64,000 bases of DNA from Leptolyngbya sp. 'hensonii' (GTDB lineage Bacteria > Cyanobacteriota > Cyanobacteriia > GCF-001939115), in assembly GCF_001939115.1 (NCBI RefSeq), contig NZ_MQTZ01000041.1, positions 477,997 through 541,996 on the forward strand, written 5' to 3'. Positions 1-8,047 of the stretch are shown one piece after another; within the stretch, counting starts at the first letter, position 1; every line of letters begins with the position of its first letter. The notes under the pieces are model-generated. The model saw nothing but the letters and a program-made list of their open reading frames with translations, ran no database searches and was not told the origin of the DNA. The position numbers and the translations under genes are program-made.

Positions 1-79
1 ACCGATTCCTCAGAAATTGAAGAATCGCCTAGAGCAAGAATTTGACCAAGTTGAACAGGCCCTCAAGCGGGGGAGTTAG
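1..79 (+). CDS. C-terminal tail of an unidentified protein (partial)
   Basis: An open frame enters from the left edge (first full codon at base 2) and ends at a TAG at 77-79. It encodes about 25 residues that look like a charged amphipathic helix (LKNRLEQEFDQVEQALKRG) ending in GS. The helical, Glu/Lys-rich composition resembles a natural protein C-terminus, but the piece is too short to assign to a family. A repeat begins about 45 bases downstream, which fits this being the end of a real gene. Confidence 0.4.
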   Translation, partial: PIPQKLKNRLEQEFDQVEQALKRGS

Positions 80-122
80 ATTCAGTCCTGCACTGCCGCA
101 GAAAGCCCAGGGAAGCTTCCCT

Positions 123-283
123 GCGGCGTTGCTGAATAGAAGTATGATTTTCGTGCTTGAGCCTTATGCAGCCCTCACCCTAGCCCTCTCCCAAAGGAGA
201 AAGAACAAGAGTTTTAGCTCCCTTCTCCTGCGGGAGAAGGGTTGGGGATGAGGGTAATTCATATTTGCATTCAGCAAAGTCGC
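123..283. repeat. MITE-like element with terminal inverted repeats (repeat family A)
   Basis: The left end (123-137, GCGGCGTTGCTGAAT) is an imperfect inverted copy of the right end (269-283, ATTCAGCAAAGTCGC). The similarity continues inward for about ten more bases. The interior carries a long hairpin in which a pyrimidine-rich stretch (CCCTCACCCTAGCCCTCTCC) pairs imperfectly with GGAGAAGGGTTGGGGATGAGGG. The 111-bp core 169-279 recurs almost unchanged at 12114-12224. There is no coding capacity. The rest of the 388-base gap up to clpS holds only this element and the hairpin at 338-391. Confidence 0.7.
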
Positions 284-337
284 TTCCCTGCCTCTGCGGT
301 TAGTTTTTGGGTCTGGAAGAAACGTCCATCTTGACTC

Positions 338-391
338 GTTTCCTTCGATTCGTTCCCTGAGCGAAGTCGAAGGAAACGAATCGAAGGAAAC
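338..391. repeat. Inverted repeat, 17-bp perfect stem
   Basis: The arms at 338-354 (GTTTCCTTCGATTCGTT) and 375-391 are perfectly complementary. They flank a loop containing CCTGAGCGAAGTCGAAGG, a short sequence that recurs in many cyanobacterial genomes. The hairpin lies about 75 bases past the clpS stop on the minus strand, so it could mark the 3' end of that transcript. There is no T-tract on either side, so a classical intrinsic terminator is not supported. Confidence 0.6.
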
Positions 392-467
392 ACCAGGGCA
401 TCGAACTGGCTTCAACTCCCTGAGACAGTTTCAGAACAATCTGCCCAGGCAGCAAATGACCTTTGCC

Positions 468-764
468 TCAGGCGGGTTCGATCGGAGCCATGGTCAATCC
501 GGCCCGACTGAGTTGCATCTGGTAAAGCTCGGCCTGTTCCTGTGGCCCTACCCAGACAATGGCCTGCCCTTCAAAATGAACCTGATTGGTAAGTTCCCAG
601 GCCCGATCGCTGGTCATGTTAGGAATGTACTTCATCAGGCATTCTGCTACGTGCTGAAATGTATTGAAGTCATCATTCAGCACAATCACTTTGTAATTGG
701 GATAAGGCTTCCGAGTCGTTTGACTGGAGCGTTCAGGGGCGATCGTGGGCGAAGTCGCAGGCAT
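468..764 (-). CDS. clpS: ATP-dependent Clp protease adaptor ClpS
   Basis: ClpS binds the N-terminal domain of the ClpC/ClpA unfoldase and delivers N-degron substrates to the Clp protease in the cytoplasm. The 98-residue product has the family's flexible N-terminus (about 1-22) followed by the core. The NDD signature (residues 30-32) lines the N-degron pocket, and a conserved histidine sits in QVHFEG (H63). The core ends in the typical QAELYQMQLSRAGL stretch. Length and motifs match the canonical cyanobacterial ClpS1. It is monocistronic, with no close partner on the same strand. The 3' side carries the hairpin at 338-391 and a repeat. Confidence 0.95.
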   Translation of the reverse strand: MPATSPTIAPERSSQTTRKPYPNYKVIVLNDDFNTFQHVAECLMKYIPNMTSDRAWELTNQVHFEGQAIVWVGPQEQAELYQMQLSRAGLTMAPIEPA

Positions 765-840
765 AAAGGCAGGGATGGCTCAGAACAGCAAGAGAGCAGC
801 CGTAGTTGGATGGAATGAATGTAGAACCCAAGGAATTTGG

Positions 841-886
841 GGTTAGGGTTGGGGTTCATTCCGTTTCACCCAACCTACCCTGGAAA
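841..886. repeat. Short hairpin repeat (family E)
   Basis: GGTTGGGGTTCATTCCGTTT followed by CACCCAACC folds into a stem (GGTTGGG/CCCAACC). The same sequence occurs in inverted orientation at 51671-51710, where the shared parts are TTGGGGTTCA and TTCACCCAACC. It lies in the divergent space between clpS and the Trp-rich protein gene. This is a non-coding dispersed repeat of a type common in filamentous cyanobacteria. Confidence 0.6.
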
Positions 887-963
887 TTCTGCCACTTAAT
901 CAGGGCATCGCATTTTAAAATTGTAAGGGCAACTGCTCTCAACGCTGTGCAACTTTTGCCCAA

Positions 964-1212
964 ATGCCCCGTAAAGTTAAATTCCCCTATCTAGTTGGTT
1001 CTCGCTGGACAGCTCAGCAAAAAACGATGGGCTGGCGACACTTCCAGGTCGTGAACCGTAAGAATGAGGGGAGATGGGTTTTTGCGGAGATGGTTGCTGC
1101 TTGCGACCCCAATGTGCGCTTCTGGCTCAATGCCAGTCTGCTGAAGGACCGTTCGGTTTGGCAGGCTGGGTGGCAATCGCTCCAGGAAATGGGGGAACAA
1201 TCTGAGGAGTGA
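964..1212 (+). CDS. TIGR02450-like small Trp-rich conserved protein
   Basis: The 82-residue protein has tryptophans at 15, 24, 38, 54, 66 and 70, including GSRWTA near the start, GWRHFQVV in the middle and WQAGWQSL near the end. This pattern is characteristic of the small Trp-rich family TIGR02450, widespread in cyanobacteria and marine bacteria and of unknown function. There is no signal peptide or membrane segment, so a cytoplasmic location is inferred. The ATG at 964 gives the usual family length. It converges on the next gene, with only 6 bases between the two stop codons. Confidence 0.8.
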   Translation: MPRKVKFPYLVGSRWTAQQKTMGWRHFQVVNRKNEGRWVFAEMVAACDPNVRFWLNASLLKDRSVWQAGWQSLQEMGEQSEE

Positions 1213-1218
1213 TCGCCC

Positions 1219-2511
1219 CTATTTTGAATAAAGGGTTGCTCCTGTGACTTGCTTGAGCGTCTGCAGCAGGGTTTTATCTTGATTGAGGAAAACGATGTGG
1301 GTTTGATCTGGACAGACCAGTTCTTTAATCAGCTTTTGGAGTAACTCTCCCCTGGCTGTTTCAGACTCAAATAAACTGGAACGGCGTAGAATGCCAAGAA
1401 CGTATAAAGGGCGTTCCGGGAAGTATTGGAGGGTTTTTCGGACCAGGTAGGCTGTTTTAATCTGACGATAGCGTGAGAGTTGCTGAACCAATGCTGCGAT
1501 CTGAGAAGCATCTAAAGCATGGGGTTCGAAGCGATCGTTGCCGGTAACAGAGGAACGTTCCTGCTGGGCCAGACGCATCTGTTCCTGGGAAACGTTCTGA
1601 TTTGAGTCCTGAGTTTGGGTCAGTACTTCCGTCATGGCCTCCTGGAATTTGGCGTATTGACTGGAGGAGATTAAGCCCTGGGCCACTTCCTGGAGGCTGA
1701 TATTGCCCTTGTTGTCTAGAGATGCGGCACTAACCCGCAGCACTCGATCGCTGAAACTGCAGGTCGGACAATGCTGGAGGTGAACTTCCAAACTGGGTGC
1801 GTAAACCCCCGACAGGGGATCGACCAGAGCCCCGGCTCGGCTGAATTGATCTTCCTGCAGCAGGTGCAGAAAATTTTCAGCAGTCTGGGGCGGGATGCTG
1901 CCGATGCGCTCCTGATTCCCATACCATTGTTCACAGCTTTCACAGAAAGGCACCCTGGCGCTAGCAAAAGCCATAGCTGCAATGATGGCATCAATGACGA
2001 CAAACTCAAGGAACCAGTAGATCCAGGTACCCGTTTCCCCCAGGTTATTTTTCTCACTCCCAACCCGCCCGATGCTGACGCCCTGCTTGGCGCTGTATTT
2101 CACATAGCCCCAGAATCCCTGTGTGCCTGTTTGCTGTTTCAAGTAGGCATCAATCCAGCGATCGACTTCAGTGGGATCAATCTTACCGGCCTCTTGCCTG
2201 ATGGCCCTGGAGGCTTCCAGACGAAAGTGGAAATAGCCGCTGCCATGCATGGAACCATAGAGGATGCCCCCGGCCAGAATCCCAAACAGCCCTGCGATCG
2301 CTGGATGTCTGACCTTTCCCCGACGAACCGCATTGCTCATGATGGCTCCTCCAATTCCGCCCATGGCGAGGGGAAACAGGATAATCAGATAGACAGCCAG
2401 GGAGATGAGATAGGTCAGGCCACCAATGGCTGCGCCACCGATCGCGGCGGATAGAATGAGCCACTGATAGCCAGCAGTGCTGACTTGGTTACTGGGGCGA
2501 TAGGGTTTCAT
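1219..2511 (-). CDS. Conserved membrane protein with two CxxC pairs, function unknown
   Basis: I do not recognise this 430-residue protein as a named family. Residues about 17-88 form three Gly/Ala-rich membrane segments, and a fourth lies at about 163-185. A CxxC (C190, C193) follows the last membrane segment, and a second CxxC (C248, C251, in HCPTC) comes about 55 residues later. Together these could form a split zinc ribbon. The rest (about 260-430) is soluble, probably cytoplasmic, and partly Gln-rich. The ATG at 2511 precedes a normal hydrophobic N-terminus. The gene stands alone between its convergent neighbour and the terminator at 2558-2590. Confidence 0.7.
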   Translation of the reverse strand: MKPYRPSNQVSTAGYQWLILSAAIGGAAIGGLTYLISLAVYLIILFPLAMGGIGGAIMSNAVRRGKVRHPAIAGLFGILAGGILYGSMHGSGYFHFRLEASRAIRQEAGKIDPTEVDRWIDAYLKQQTGTQGFWGYVKYSAKQGVSIGRVGSEKNNLGETGTWIYWFLEFVVIDAIIAAMAFASARVPFCESCEQWYGNQERIGSIPPQTAENFLHLLQEDQFSRAGALVDPLSGVYAPSLEVHLQHCPTCSFSDRVLRVSAASLDNKGNISLQEVAQGLISSSQYAKFQEAMTEVLTQTQDSNQNVSQEQMRLAQQERSSVTGNDRFEPHALDASQIAALVQQLSRYRQIKTAYLVRKTLQYFPERPLYVLGILRRSSLFESETARGELLQKLIKELVCPDQTHIVFLNQDKTLLQTLKQVTGATLYSK

Positions 2512-2557
2512 GGTCAGTCCTCATAGCATACGCTCGTCTTCCAGGATAAAGCCCCCT

Positions 2558-2590
2558 AAAAAGAAAAAGCTCAAAACTTTACGTTTGAGC
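2558..2590 (-). terminator. Rho-independent terminator downstream of desB
   Basis: Read on the minus strand, the arms GCTCAAA and TTTGAGC (bases 2569-2575 and 2584-2590) form a stem. It is followed directly by a T-rich run corresponding to AAAAAGAAAAA on the plus strand (2558-2568). It lies about 137 bases past the desB stop and just upstream of the next minus-strand gene, so it should separate the two transcripts. Confidence 0.65.
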
Positions 2591-2702
2591 CTGGTTAACC
2601 TATGCCCACAGTTGAAATCCACGCCGCTCTGATGGGCTACTCAGACCCACTCTGATCCTCTTTCCCTACCCCTCCAAGGAGAGGTGAGGAGAGAGGAGAG
2701 AG

Positions 2703-2730
2703 GTAAAGACGCGATGAATCGCGTCTTTAC
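2703..2730. repeat. Palindromic repeat at the desB stop codon (family C)
   Basis: The arms 2703-2715 (GTAAAGACGCGAT) and 2718-2730 are perfect inverted copies separated by two bases. The palindrome overlaps the desB stop codon (2727-2729). A closely related palindrome (GACGCGATTAATCGCGTC core) occurs at 50845-50890, again at the 3' end of genes. Such GACGCGAT-centred palindromes are common short repeats in filamentous cyanobacteria. Confidence 0.7.
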
Positions 2731-3785
2731 GACGATCGGGACGATCGCTGGGGACCCTGATAGTGAATCTTGCTGCCCCGATCCGAGACAAAATGACAGT
2801 TGCGATATCCCTGCCAAAGAGCTTTCCAGATGGGCTCTTTCGATTCCAGGTAGTATTCTCCTAAAACCGGTTTGATGGCTGCCGTCGCTTCTAGCAGATG
2901 GTAGTGGGGGATGGTAATGAAAATGTGGTGAGCCACATGGGTGCCAATGTTGTGGTGAATCGGGTCAATGAACCCATAGGTTCGATCGACGGTGGAAAGG
3001 GCTCCCTTCAGAAAATACCAGTCCTCTCCCCGGTACCAGGGAACCTCCACATCAGTATGGTGCAGGAAAGTCACCAGATCCAGCCAGACGACAAACACCA
3101 CATAGGGCATGACATAGTAGTTCAGCAAGAAACCCAGGCCGTAGTGGAGACCCACACCAGCCAAAACTGCCAACATCAGGGCACAGCAAATGGTGCTGGT
3201 GATGACATCCCATTTCTCGTGGGGCCGAAATAGGGGACTTTCGGGCATGAAATGGGACCCCTGTTTACCGGGCGATCGGCGAAACAGGTATAGCGGGTAT
3301 GCCACCAGGATGAGATGAAAGCGGGCCAGCTTTTCGTACCAGGGCATCTGGTTATACTGGCTCTCAGTCACAGGGTACCAACTTTCATCCGTATCGATAT
3401 TACCTGTGTTGGCATGGTGGGTGCGATGGCTGATCCGCCAGCCATGATAGGGGACCAGAATGGGGGCATGGCTTAAATGTCCGATCAGGTTATTTAACCA
3501 GCGATAGCGGGAAAAAGACCCATGACCGCAGTCATGCCCGACTACGAATAAGGCCCAGAAGAGGGTGCCTTGCATCAGCCAGAAGAGGGGGAAAAACCAG
3601 GCTTGATCGATCAGGGCAGTTAGCCAATAGAGGAAGGCAATCACCCCGATATCAAGAAAAAAGTAGGCGAGCGATCGCCACAGACTGGATTGAAAGCAAT
3701 GGGCTGGGATGGCGAGGCGCACATCGTGGAGTGTAAAAGGCAAAGACTCACGGGCGAGAGGACGGGTGATGAGATTAGAAGTCAC
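2727..3785 (-). CDS. desB: Acyl-lipid omega-3 (delta-15) fatty acid desaturase DesB
   Basis: This membrane di-iron enzyme inserts the omega-3 double bond into fatty acids already esterified to membrane lipids, using ferredoxin as electron donor. It is important for membrane fluidity in the cold. The 352-residue protein has the three histidine boxes HDCGH (84-88), HRTHH (120-124) and HVAHH (283-287). It also has the flanking sequences typical of the omega-3 group (FVVGHDCGHGSF, NTGNIDTDESWYPV, WYFLKGALST). Length and order match cyanobacterial DesB closely, and the omega-6 enzyme DesA is less similar. It is transcribed alone and ends in a palindrome overlapping the stop codon. Confidence 0.93.
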   Translation of the reverse strand: MTSNLITRPLARESLPFTLHDVRLAIPAHCFQSSLWRSLAYFFLDIGVIAFLYWLTALIDQAWFFPLFWLMQGTLFWALFVVGHDCGHGSFSRYRWLNNLIGHLSHAPILVPYHGWRISHRTHHANTGNIDTDESWYPVTESQYNQMPWYEKLARFHLILVAYPLYLFRRSPGKQGSHFMPESPLFRPHEKWDVITSTICCALMLAVLAGVGLHYGLGFLLNYYVMPYVVFVVWLDLVTFLHHTDVEVPWYRGEDWYFLKGALSTVDRTYGFIDPIHHNIGTHVAHHIFITIPHYHLLEATAAIKPVLGEYYLESKEPIWKALWQGYRNCHFVSDRGSKIHYQGPQRSSRSS

Positions 3786-4121
3786 GCAGGCTCCGAATAA
3801 AAAAACAAAGGCAGGAGCTACACGGTGAGCCCACAGTTCGCCTCAACCGTTAACGCCTACTAAGGAAGATATTGTAGTGCTTAACGTAACTTCATGAATG
3901 CGAGAAAATCCTGAGCTAGCTCTGGGGTCTAGCGGCTGTTTCTGCTTCTGGCACTTCTGGGGCCACGGGAGCGGTGTGATGACGATCGCCTGCTTGGGTT
4001 GATGGATGGCGACTTTGGCCAGGGCGAATGGCATCTCCCTATTTCCTGTTCTCCGTCAAAGGCATTAAGCTTATTTAACGAATGTTGGTTCGCGTGGAAA
4101 ACTGAGGAGAGGATCTCTAAA
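3786..4121. other. Divergent intergenic region desB / amino-acid binding protein
   Basis: This 336-base stretch separates desB (minus) from the substrate-binding protein gene (plus). I see no repeat, convincing operator or RNA gene. It must carry both promoters. A clear ribosome-binding sequence (GAGGAGAGGA, 4104-4113) precedes the ATG at 4122. That fixes the start of the downstream gene, even though its reading frame stays open upstream to 3999. Confidence 0.5.
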
Positions 4122-5420
4122 ATGAGTAGCCCTGGTTCATCTGGCCCTTTAAACCGGCGATCGCTAATTGCACTGACCTTGACCACCCTCGCGATCGGGG
4201 TGCTGGCTTCTGCCTGTCAGGAAACAACATCATCGGGTCCGGGCAGTAGCCCAACCGGTTCTGCTCCCACCTCAACAACTGCGGGAAACACAGTCAAAAT
4301 TGTTTCCAGCCTACCGATGACAGGGAGTTCCCTGGGTCAGACTCAGACCATTGTGAATGGCATCAAACAGGTTTTAGAGGAGACAAATGCTACTGTTTGC
4401 GACGGCAAGCTCAAGATTGAATTTGAGATTATGGATGATGCGACCGCTGCTGCTGGCAAGTGGGATCCGGCCCAGGTGACCTCGAATGCGAATAAAGCGG
4501 TTTCAGACTCTTCTGTTGTCGCCGTTATTGGGACCTTTAACTCAGGGGCAGCCAAGCTCGCTATCCCAATTTTGAATAGTGCCAATGTGGTGATGGTCAG
4601 CCCAGCCAATACCTATCCAGGCTTAACGAAGCCCGGTAAAGGAGAGGGCAAGGAACCCGATGTCTACTATCCCAATGGCAAGCGGAATTACACGCGGGTG
4701 GTTCCAGCAGACGATCTCCAGGGCGCGGCTGGGGCCAACTGGGCCAAGTCTTTGGGGTTGAAGCGGGTCTTCATCCTGGATGATCAGGAATTGTATGGGA
4801 AGGGTATTGCCGATATTTTCGAGCAAACCGGTAAAAAAATTGGTTTGGAGATCCTCGGGCATGAAGGGATTGACGCGAAGGCCAGCGATTATAAGGCCCT
4901 GATGACGAAGATTAAAGCCCTGAATCCTGATTTGATCTACTTTGGGGGCATTACCCAGAACAATGCCGGACAACTGGTGAAGGATATGCGTAACGTGGGT
5001 ATGACGCCAGATCAGGTGAAGTTCATGGGGCCAGATGGGATTTTTGAGCAGGCCCTGATCGATGCCGCCGGGAAGGATGCCGAAGGGGTGCTAGCCACCT
5101 TCGGAGGCGTGCCGGGGAGTCAGCTTCAAGGTGCGGGCAAGACCTGGTATGAGAACTACAAGAAAAAGTTCAATGCTGAACCGGAAGCCTATGCGGCCTA
5201 TGGCTATGAAGCGGCCAGTGTGGTGGTGAAGGCGATCGGCAACGTCTGCAAGAACGATCGGGCCGCCATCCGAGATGCGGTTCTGGCCACGAAGGACTTT
5301 GATGGGGTGCTGGGGAAATGGAGCTTCGATCAGTATGGGGATACTACCCTGAGTACCCTGTCTGGGAATATGGTCAAGAACGGGAAGTATGAGTTCTCCC
5401 AGTTACTAAAGGCTGAATAG
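4122..5420 (+). CDS. natB: Branched-chain/neutral amino-acid ABC transporter, substrate-binding lipoprotein (NatB/LivK type)
   Basis: This is the periplasmic binding component of a HAAT-type amino-acid importer. The start is placed at 4122 because of a strong Shine-Dalgarno sequence and because it gives a proper lipoprotein signal. That signal has RR at 12-13, a hydrophobic stretch, then LASAC with the lipid-modified cysteine at 32. A low-complexity Ser/Thr/Pro linker follows, then a Leu/Ile/Val-binding-protein (type I periplasmic) fold. Landmarks are VVAVIGTFNSGAAKLAIPIL and KALNPDLIYFGGITQNNAGQ. About 432 residues is normal. It heads an operon with livH, livM and livG (3-base gap, then overlaps). 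In cyanobacteria such systems (Nat) take up neutral amino acids. Confidence 0.9.
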   Translation: MSSPGSSGPLNRRSLIALTLTTLAIGVLASACQETTSSGPGSSPTGSAPTSTTAGNTVKIVSSLPMTGSSLGQTQTIVNGIKQVLEETNATVCDGKLKIEFEIMDDATAAAGKWDPAQVTSNANKAVSDSSVVAVIGTFNSGAAKLAIPILNSANVVMVSPANTYPGLTKPGKGEGKEPDVYYPNGKRNYTRVVPADDLQGAAGANWAKSLGLKRVFILDDQELYGKGIADIFEQTGKKIGLEILGHEGIDAKASDYKALMTKIKALNPDLIYFGGITQNNAGQLVKDMRNVGMTPDQVKFMGPDGIFEQALIDAAGKDAEGVLATFGGVPGSQLQGAGKTWYENYKKKFNAEPEAYAAYGYEAASVVVKAIGNVCKNDRAAIRDAVLATKDFDGVLGKWSFDQYGDTTLSTLSGNMVKNGKYEFSQLLKAE

Positions 5421-5423
5421 ACC

Positions 5424-6500
5424 ATGAAACAATGGCAATCGATCTTGCTATATTGTGGCGCGGCCTATTTGATCTTGCTGCTGGGGCCGATCGCGGGGCT
5501 GGATATTCCTCGCATTGTTGGGGAGATTGCTAAAAGCCCTGAAGTTTTGATCCAGCAATTGCTGGTAGGTCTGGTCAATGGAGCCATCATTGCCATCATT
5601 GCCCTGGGCTATACCCTGGTCTACGGCATCATTGAGCTGATCAATTTTGCCCATGGAGATCTGTATATGTTGGGGGCCTTTGCCTCTTTGTCCATGGTTG
5701 GGATGTTTAATGTCCAGGATGGAAGCCCCTTACAGGCAGGACTGCTGCCCATGCTGGCTGCTCTGGTGGTGTCCTCAGTCTTCTGTGCTGGACTGAATAT
5801 GCTGGCCGAACGCTATGCCTACCGCCCTCTACGGAATGCTCCCCGGCTGGCTCCCCTGATTTCAGCGATCGGCGTTTCTTTTATCTTCATCAATGTGGGA
5901 TTGTTCTGGGGTGGGTTACGCATTCTGTTCCCGATTATGGGAGCCAATGCAGCCGCCCCCAAGAGCTTTCCGGACCTGCTGCCCCGGATCGATATTCTAA
6001 AAGCGCTGGGGATTCAAACCAGCATTACGTTTACGACCAAGGATTTGATTGTCCTGGTGGTGGCGATCGTGTTGATGGTGGGGCTGAATCTGTTTGTCAA
6101 CTATACGAAGCCTGGTAAAGCCATGCGGGCTACGGCCCAAAACCGAGATGCCGCCAGGATCATGGGCATTAATGTGAATCAGATCATTGCCCTCACCTTT
6201 TTGATTGGGGGAGCCCTGGCTGGGGCTGCCGGGTTACTGGTGGGCCTTTACAACAACACGGTGGTATTCACGATGGGGTTCACCGCTGGATTGCGAGCTT
6301 TCACGGCTGCTGTCCTGGGTGGCATTGGCAACATCGTGGGAGCCATGTTGGGGGGGGTGCTGATTGGGGTGCTGTCGGCCCTCAGTGATCAGTACCTTTC
6401 CAGCCGCTGGACCAATGCCTGGGTTTTTGCCGTTCTGGTGATTATCCTGGCGTTTCGTCCCGGTGGCCTGCTGGGTGAAAACGTGCAGGAGAAGGTCTAG
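5424..6500 (+). CDS. livH: Branched-chain amino-acid ABC transporter permease (LivH type)
   Basis: This 358-residue inner-membrane permease has the hydrophobic profile of the LivH family. The N-terminal module (LLVGLVNGAIIAIIALGYTL) is the classic start of the transport domain. The loop GKAMRATAQNRDAARIMGIN near residue 235 contacts the ATPases, and GGALAGAAGLLVG follows. An extra 35-40 residues precede the usual LivH start. It begins 3 bases after the binding-protein stop, and its TAG overlaps the GTG start of livM, so translation is probably coupled. It pairs with LivM to form the channel. Confidence 0.9.
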   Translation: MKQWQSILLYCGAAYLILLLGPIAGLDIPRIVGEIAKSPEVLIQQLLVGLVNGAIIAIIALGYTLVYGIIELINFAHGDLYMLGAFASLSMVGMFNVQDGSPLQAGLLPMLAALVVSSVFCAGLNMLAERYAYRPLRNAPRLAPLISAIGVSFIFINVGLFWGGLRILFPIMGANAAAPKSFPDLLPRIDILKALGIQTSITFTTKDLIVLVVAIVLMVGLNLFVNYTKPGKAMRATAQNRDAARIMGINVNQIIALTFLIGGALAGAAGLLVGLYNNTVVFTMGFTAGLRAFTAAVLGGIGNIVGAMLGGVLIGVLSALSDQYLSSRWTNAWVFAVLVIILAFRPGGLLGENVQEKV

Positions 6501-8047
6501 TGCAGATGTTGCAAATGATTCGGGTGGGGGGCGGCTTGGGGGTGATTGCGGCCCTCACGGTGCTCATCTTTGGTGGCTGGAGTAGTGCTGTCATTGGCTG
6601 GCTTTTGGGTGCTGGAGCCGGATTGATTGCCTGCCAGGGTAAGCGAGTCTCGACCTTGCTAGGGGGAGCTCTCCTGGGGAGCCGGGTTGGGTTCACCCTG
6701 GGGGGCTGGATTTTGGTGGCGGCATTGCTGGAAGGGTTTTTGCTGCGTCGGATCTCGGGTCAACCTGCGGTACCATTGCTGCAACCCTGGCTGGCGGGAT
6801 TGCTGGGGCTGGGGCTGGCCGGATTGTCCGGCACAGTGATGGGGGCGTTACAGAGTCTGGGGCAGCGTATTTGGGCCACCCGAGGGCTGCTGGCGATCGG
6901 TCTGCTGCTGTTTCCGCTGGTCGATCGCTGGGCTGCAACCAAATGGACTGCGGCAGTGATCCAGATGATGATTTTTATCATGCTGGCCTTGGGGCTGAAT
7001 ATCGTGGTGGGCTTTGCTGGGCTCCTTGATCTGGGGTATGCTGCTTTTTTTGCGATCGGGGCCTATACTACGGGCTTTCTTTCCTCCTCCCAATTGGGGA
7101 TTCAGGGGAATTTCTGGCTGGTGATCTGGGCATCAGCAGCGGTAGCAGCTCTCTTTGGGGTGATTCTGGGGGCACCTACCCTGCGATTGCGAGGGGATTA
7201 CCTGGCCATCGTCACCCTTGGTTTTGGGGAAATCATTCCGGTTGTCTTCCGCAATCTGACCAGCATCAAAATTTACGAACCCATTTCCAGTCTGGTGGCT
7301 ACGATCGCCAATCGTCCAGAACTGGCCCTCTGTCTGGTCGGTTGTGTCAAACCCCTGAATCTGACTGGAGGGGAAGCTGGGATTAACCCGATCGGACGCC
7401 CTTACCTGCCGGGGATTGGGGAATTTCAGCCCACCAATGATCTGCCCTGGTACTATCTCATCCTGGTGTTGCTGGTGCTGGCCTACTTTATCATTGGGCG
7501 GTTGCGGGATTCTCGTCTGGGAAGAGCCTGGACGGCGATCCGGGAAGATGAGCTGGCCGCCAGTGCCATGGGGATTAATCTGGTCAAAACAAAGCTGCTG
7601 GCCTTTGCCATGGGAGCAACCTTTTCTGGTTTTGCCGGGGCTTTCTATGCAGCCTACATCAGTGCTATCTTCCCCAGTGTGTTTGACTTCTCCGTGTCCG
7701 TCATCATTCTCTGTATGGTCATCCTGGGAGGGTTGGGAAATATGACTGGTGTGATTCTGGGGGGGATTATCATCATGGCTGCCGATCGGCTGTACCTGCC
7801 CCAACTGGCTCAGGTTTTGAAGGGGATTTTGACGACCTCGGTCTTTCCGGGGGTTGCCAATCCACAACTGCGGGATTTTTTGGCCACCAGTGTGGACCCC
7901 ATTCAAATGCGATTGCTGCTGTTTGGGCTTACCCTGGTGATCATGATGATTGTTCGCCCGGAAGGGCTGGTTCCTGATGCGGTGCATCAGGCAGAATTAC
8001 ATCAGGTTGAAGCAGAGTTGCTTCCCCAGGAGGTTAAGAGCGTCTGA
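6500..8047 (+). CDS. livM: Branched-chain amino-acid ABC transporter permease (LivM type) with N-terminal membrane extension
   Basis: This is the second permease of the amino-acid importer. The likely start is the GTG at 6500 overlapping the livH stop; ATG codons at 6506 and 6515 are alternatives. The LivM core begins near residue 150 (LALGLNIVVGFAGLLDLGYAAFFAIGAY, read in segments) and contains LRLRGDYLAIVTLGFGEI. It also has the coupling loop GRAWTAIREDELAASAMGIN. Two features exceed the usual length. About 140 hydrophobic, Gly/Leu-rich residues precede the core, and about 50 residues are inserted after GEIIPVVFRNLTS. The tail is soluble. The stop overlaps the livG start (ATGA). Confidence 0.88.
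   Translation: MQMLQMIRVGGGLGVIAALTVLIFGGWSSAVIGWLLGAGAGLIACQGKRVSTLLGGALLGSRVGFTLGGWILVAALLEGFLLRRISGQPAVPLLQPWLAGLLGLGLAGLSGTVMGALQSLGQRIWATRGLLAIGLLLFPLVDRWAATKWTAAVIQMMIFIMLALGLNIVVGFAGLLDLGYAAFFAIGAYTTGFLSSSQLGIQGNFWLVIWASAAVAALFGVILGAPTLRLRGDYLAIVTLGFGEIIPVVFRNLTSIKIYEPISSLVATIANRPELALCLVGCVKPLNLTGGEAGINPIGRPYLPGIGEFQPTNDLPWYYLILVLLVLAYFIIGRLRDSRLGRAWTAIREDELAASAMGINLVKTKLLAFAMGATFSGFAGAFYAAYISAIFPSVFDFSVSVIILCMVILGGLGNMTGVILGGIIIMAADRLYLPQLAQVLKGILTTSVFPGVANPQLRDFLATSVDPIQMRLLLFGLTLVIMMIVRPEGLVPDAVHQAELHQVEAELLPQEVKSV

Noticed and set aside
456..818. Plus-strand open frame opposite clpS
   Set aside because: It is a complement frame of a gene with a full ClpS signature and has no independent features.
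1771..2454. A 227-codon plus-strand frame opposite the membrane protein gene
   Set aside because: No recognisable motif, and it overlaps a minus-strand protein with coherent membrane segments and CxxC pairs.
4061..4080. Two TTAA cores before the amino-acid binding protein, like a Pho box
   Set aside because: They are 10 rather than 11 bases apart and there is no third unit. The gene is not phosphate-related.
7133..7987. A 284-codon minus-strand frame opposite livM
   Set aside because: Gln/His/Asn-rich translation without domain features, opposite a gene with clear LivM motifs. It is a frame shadow.
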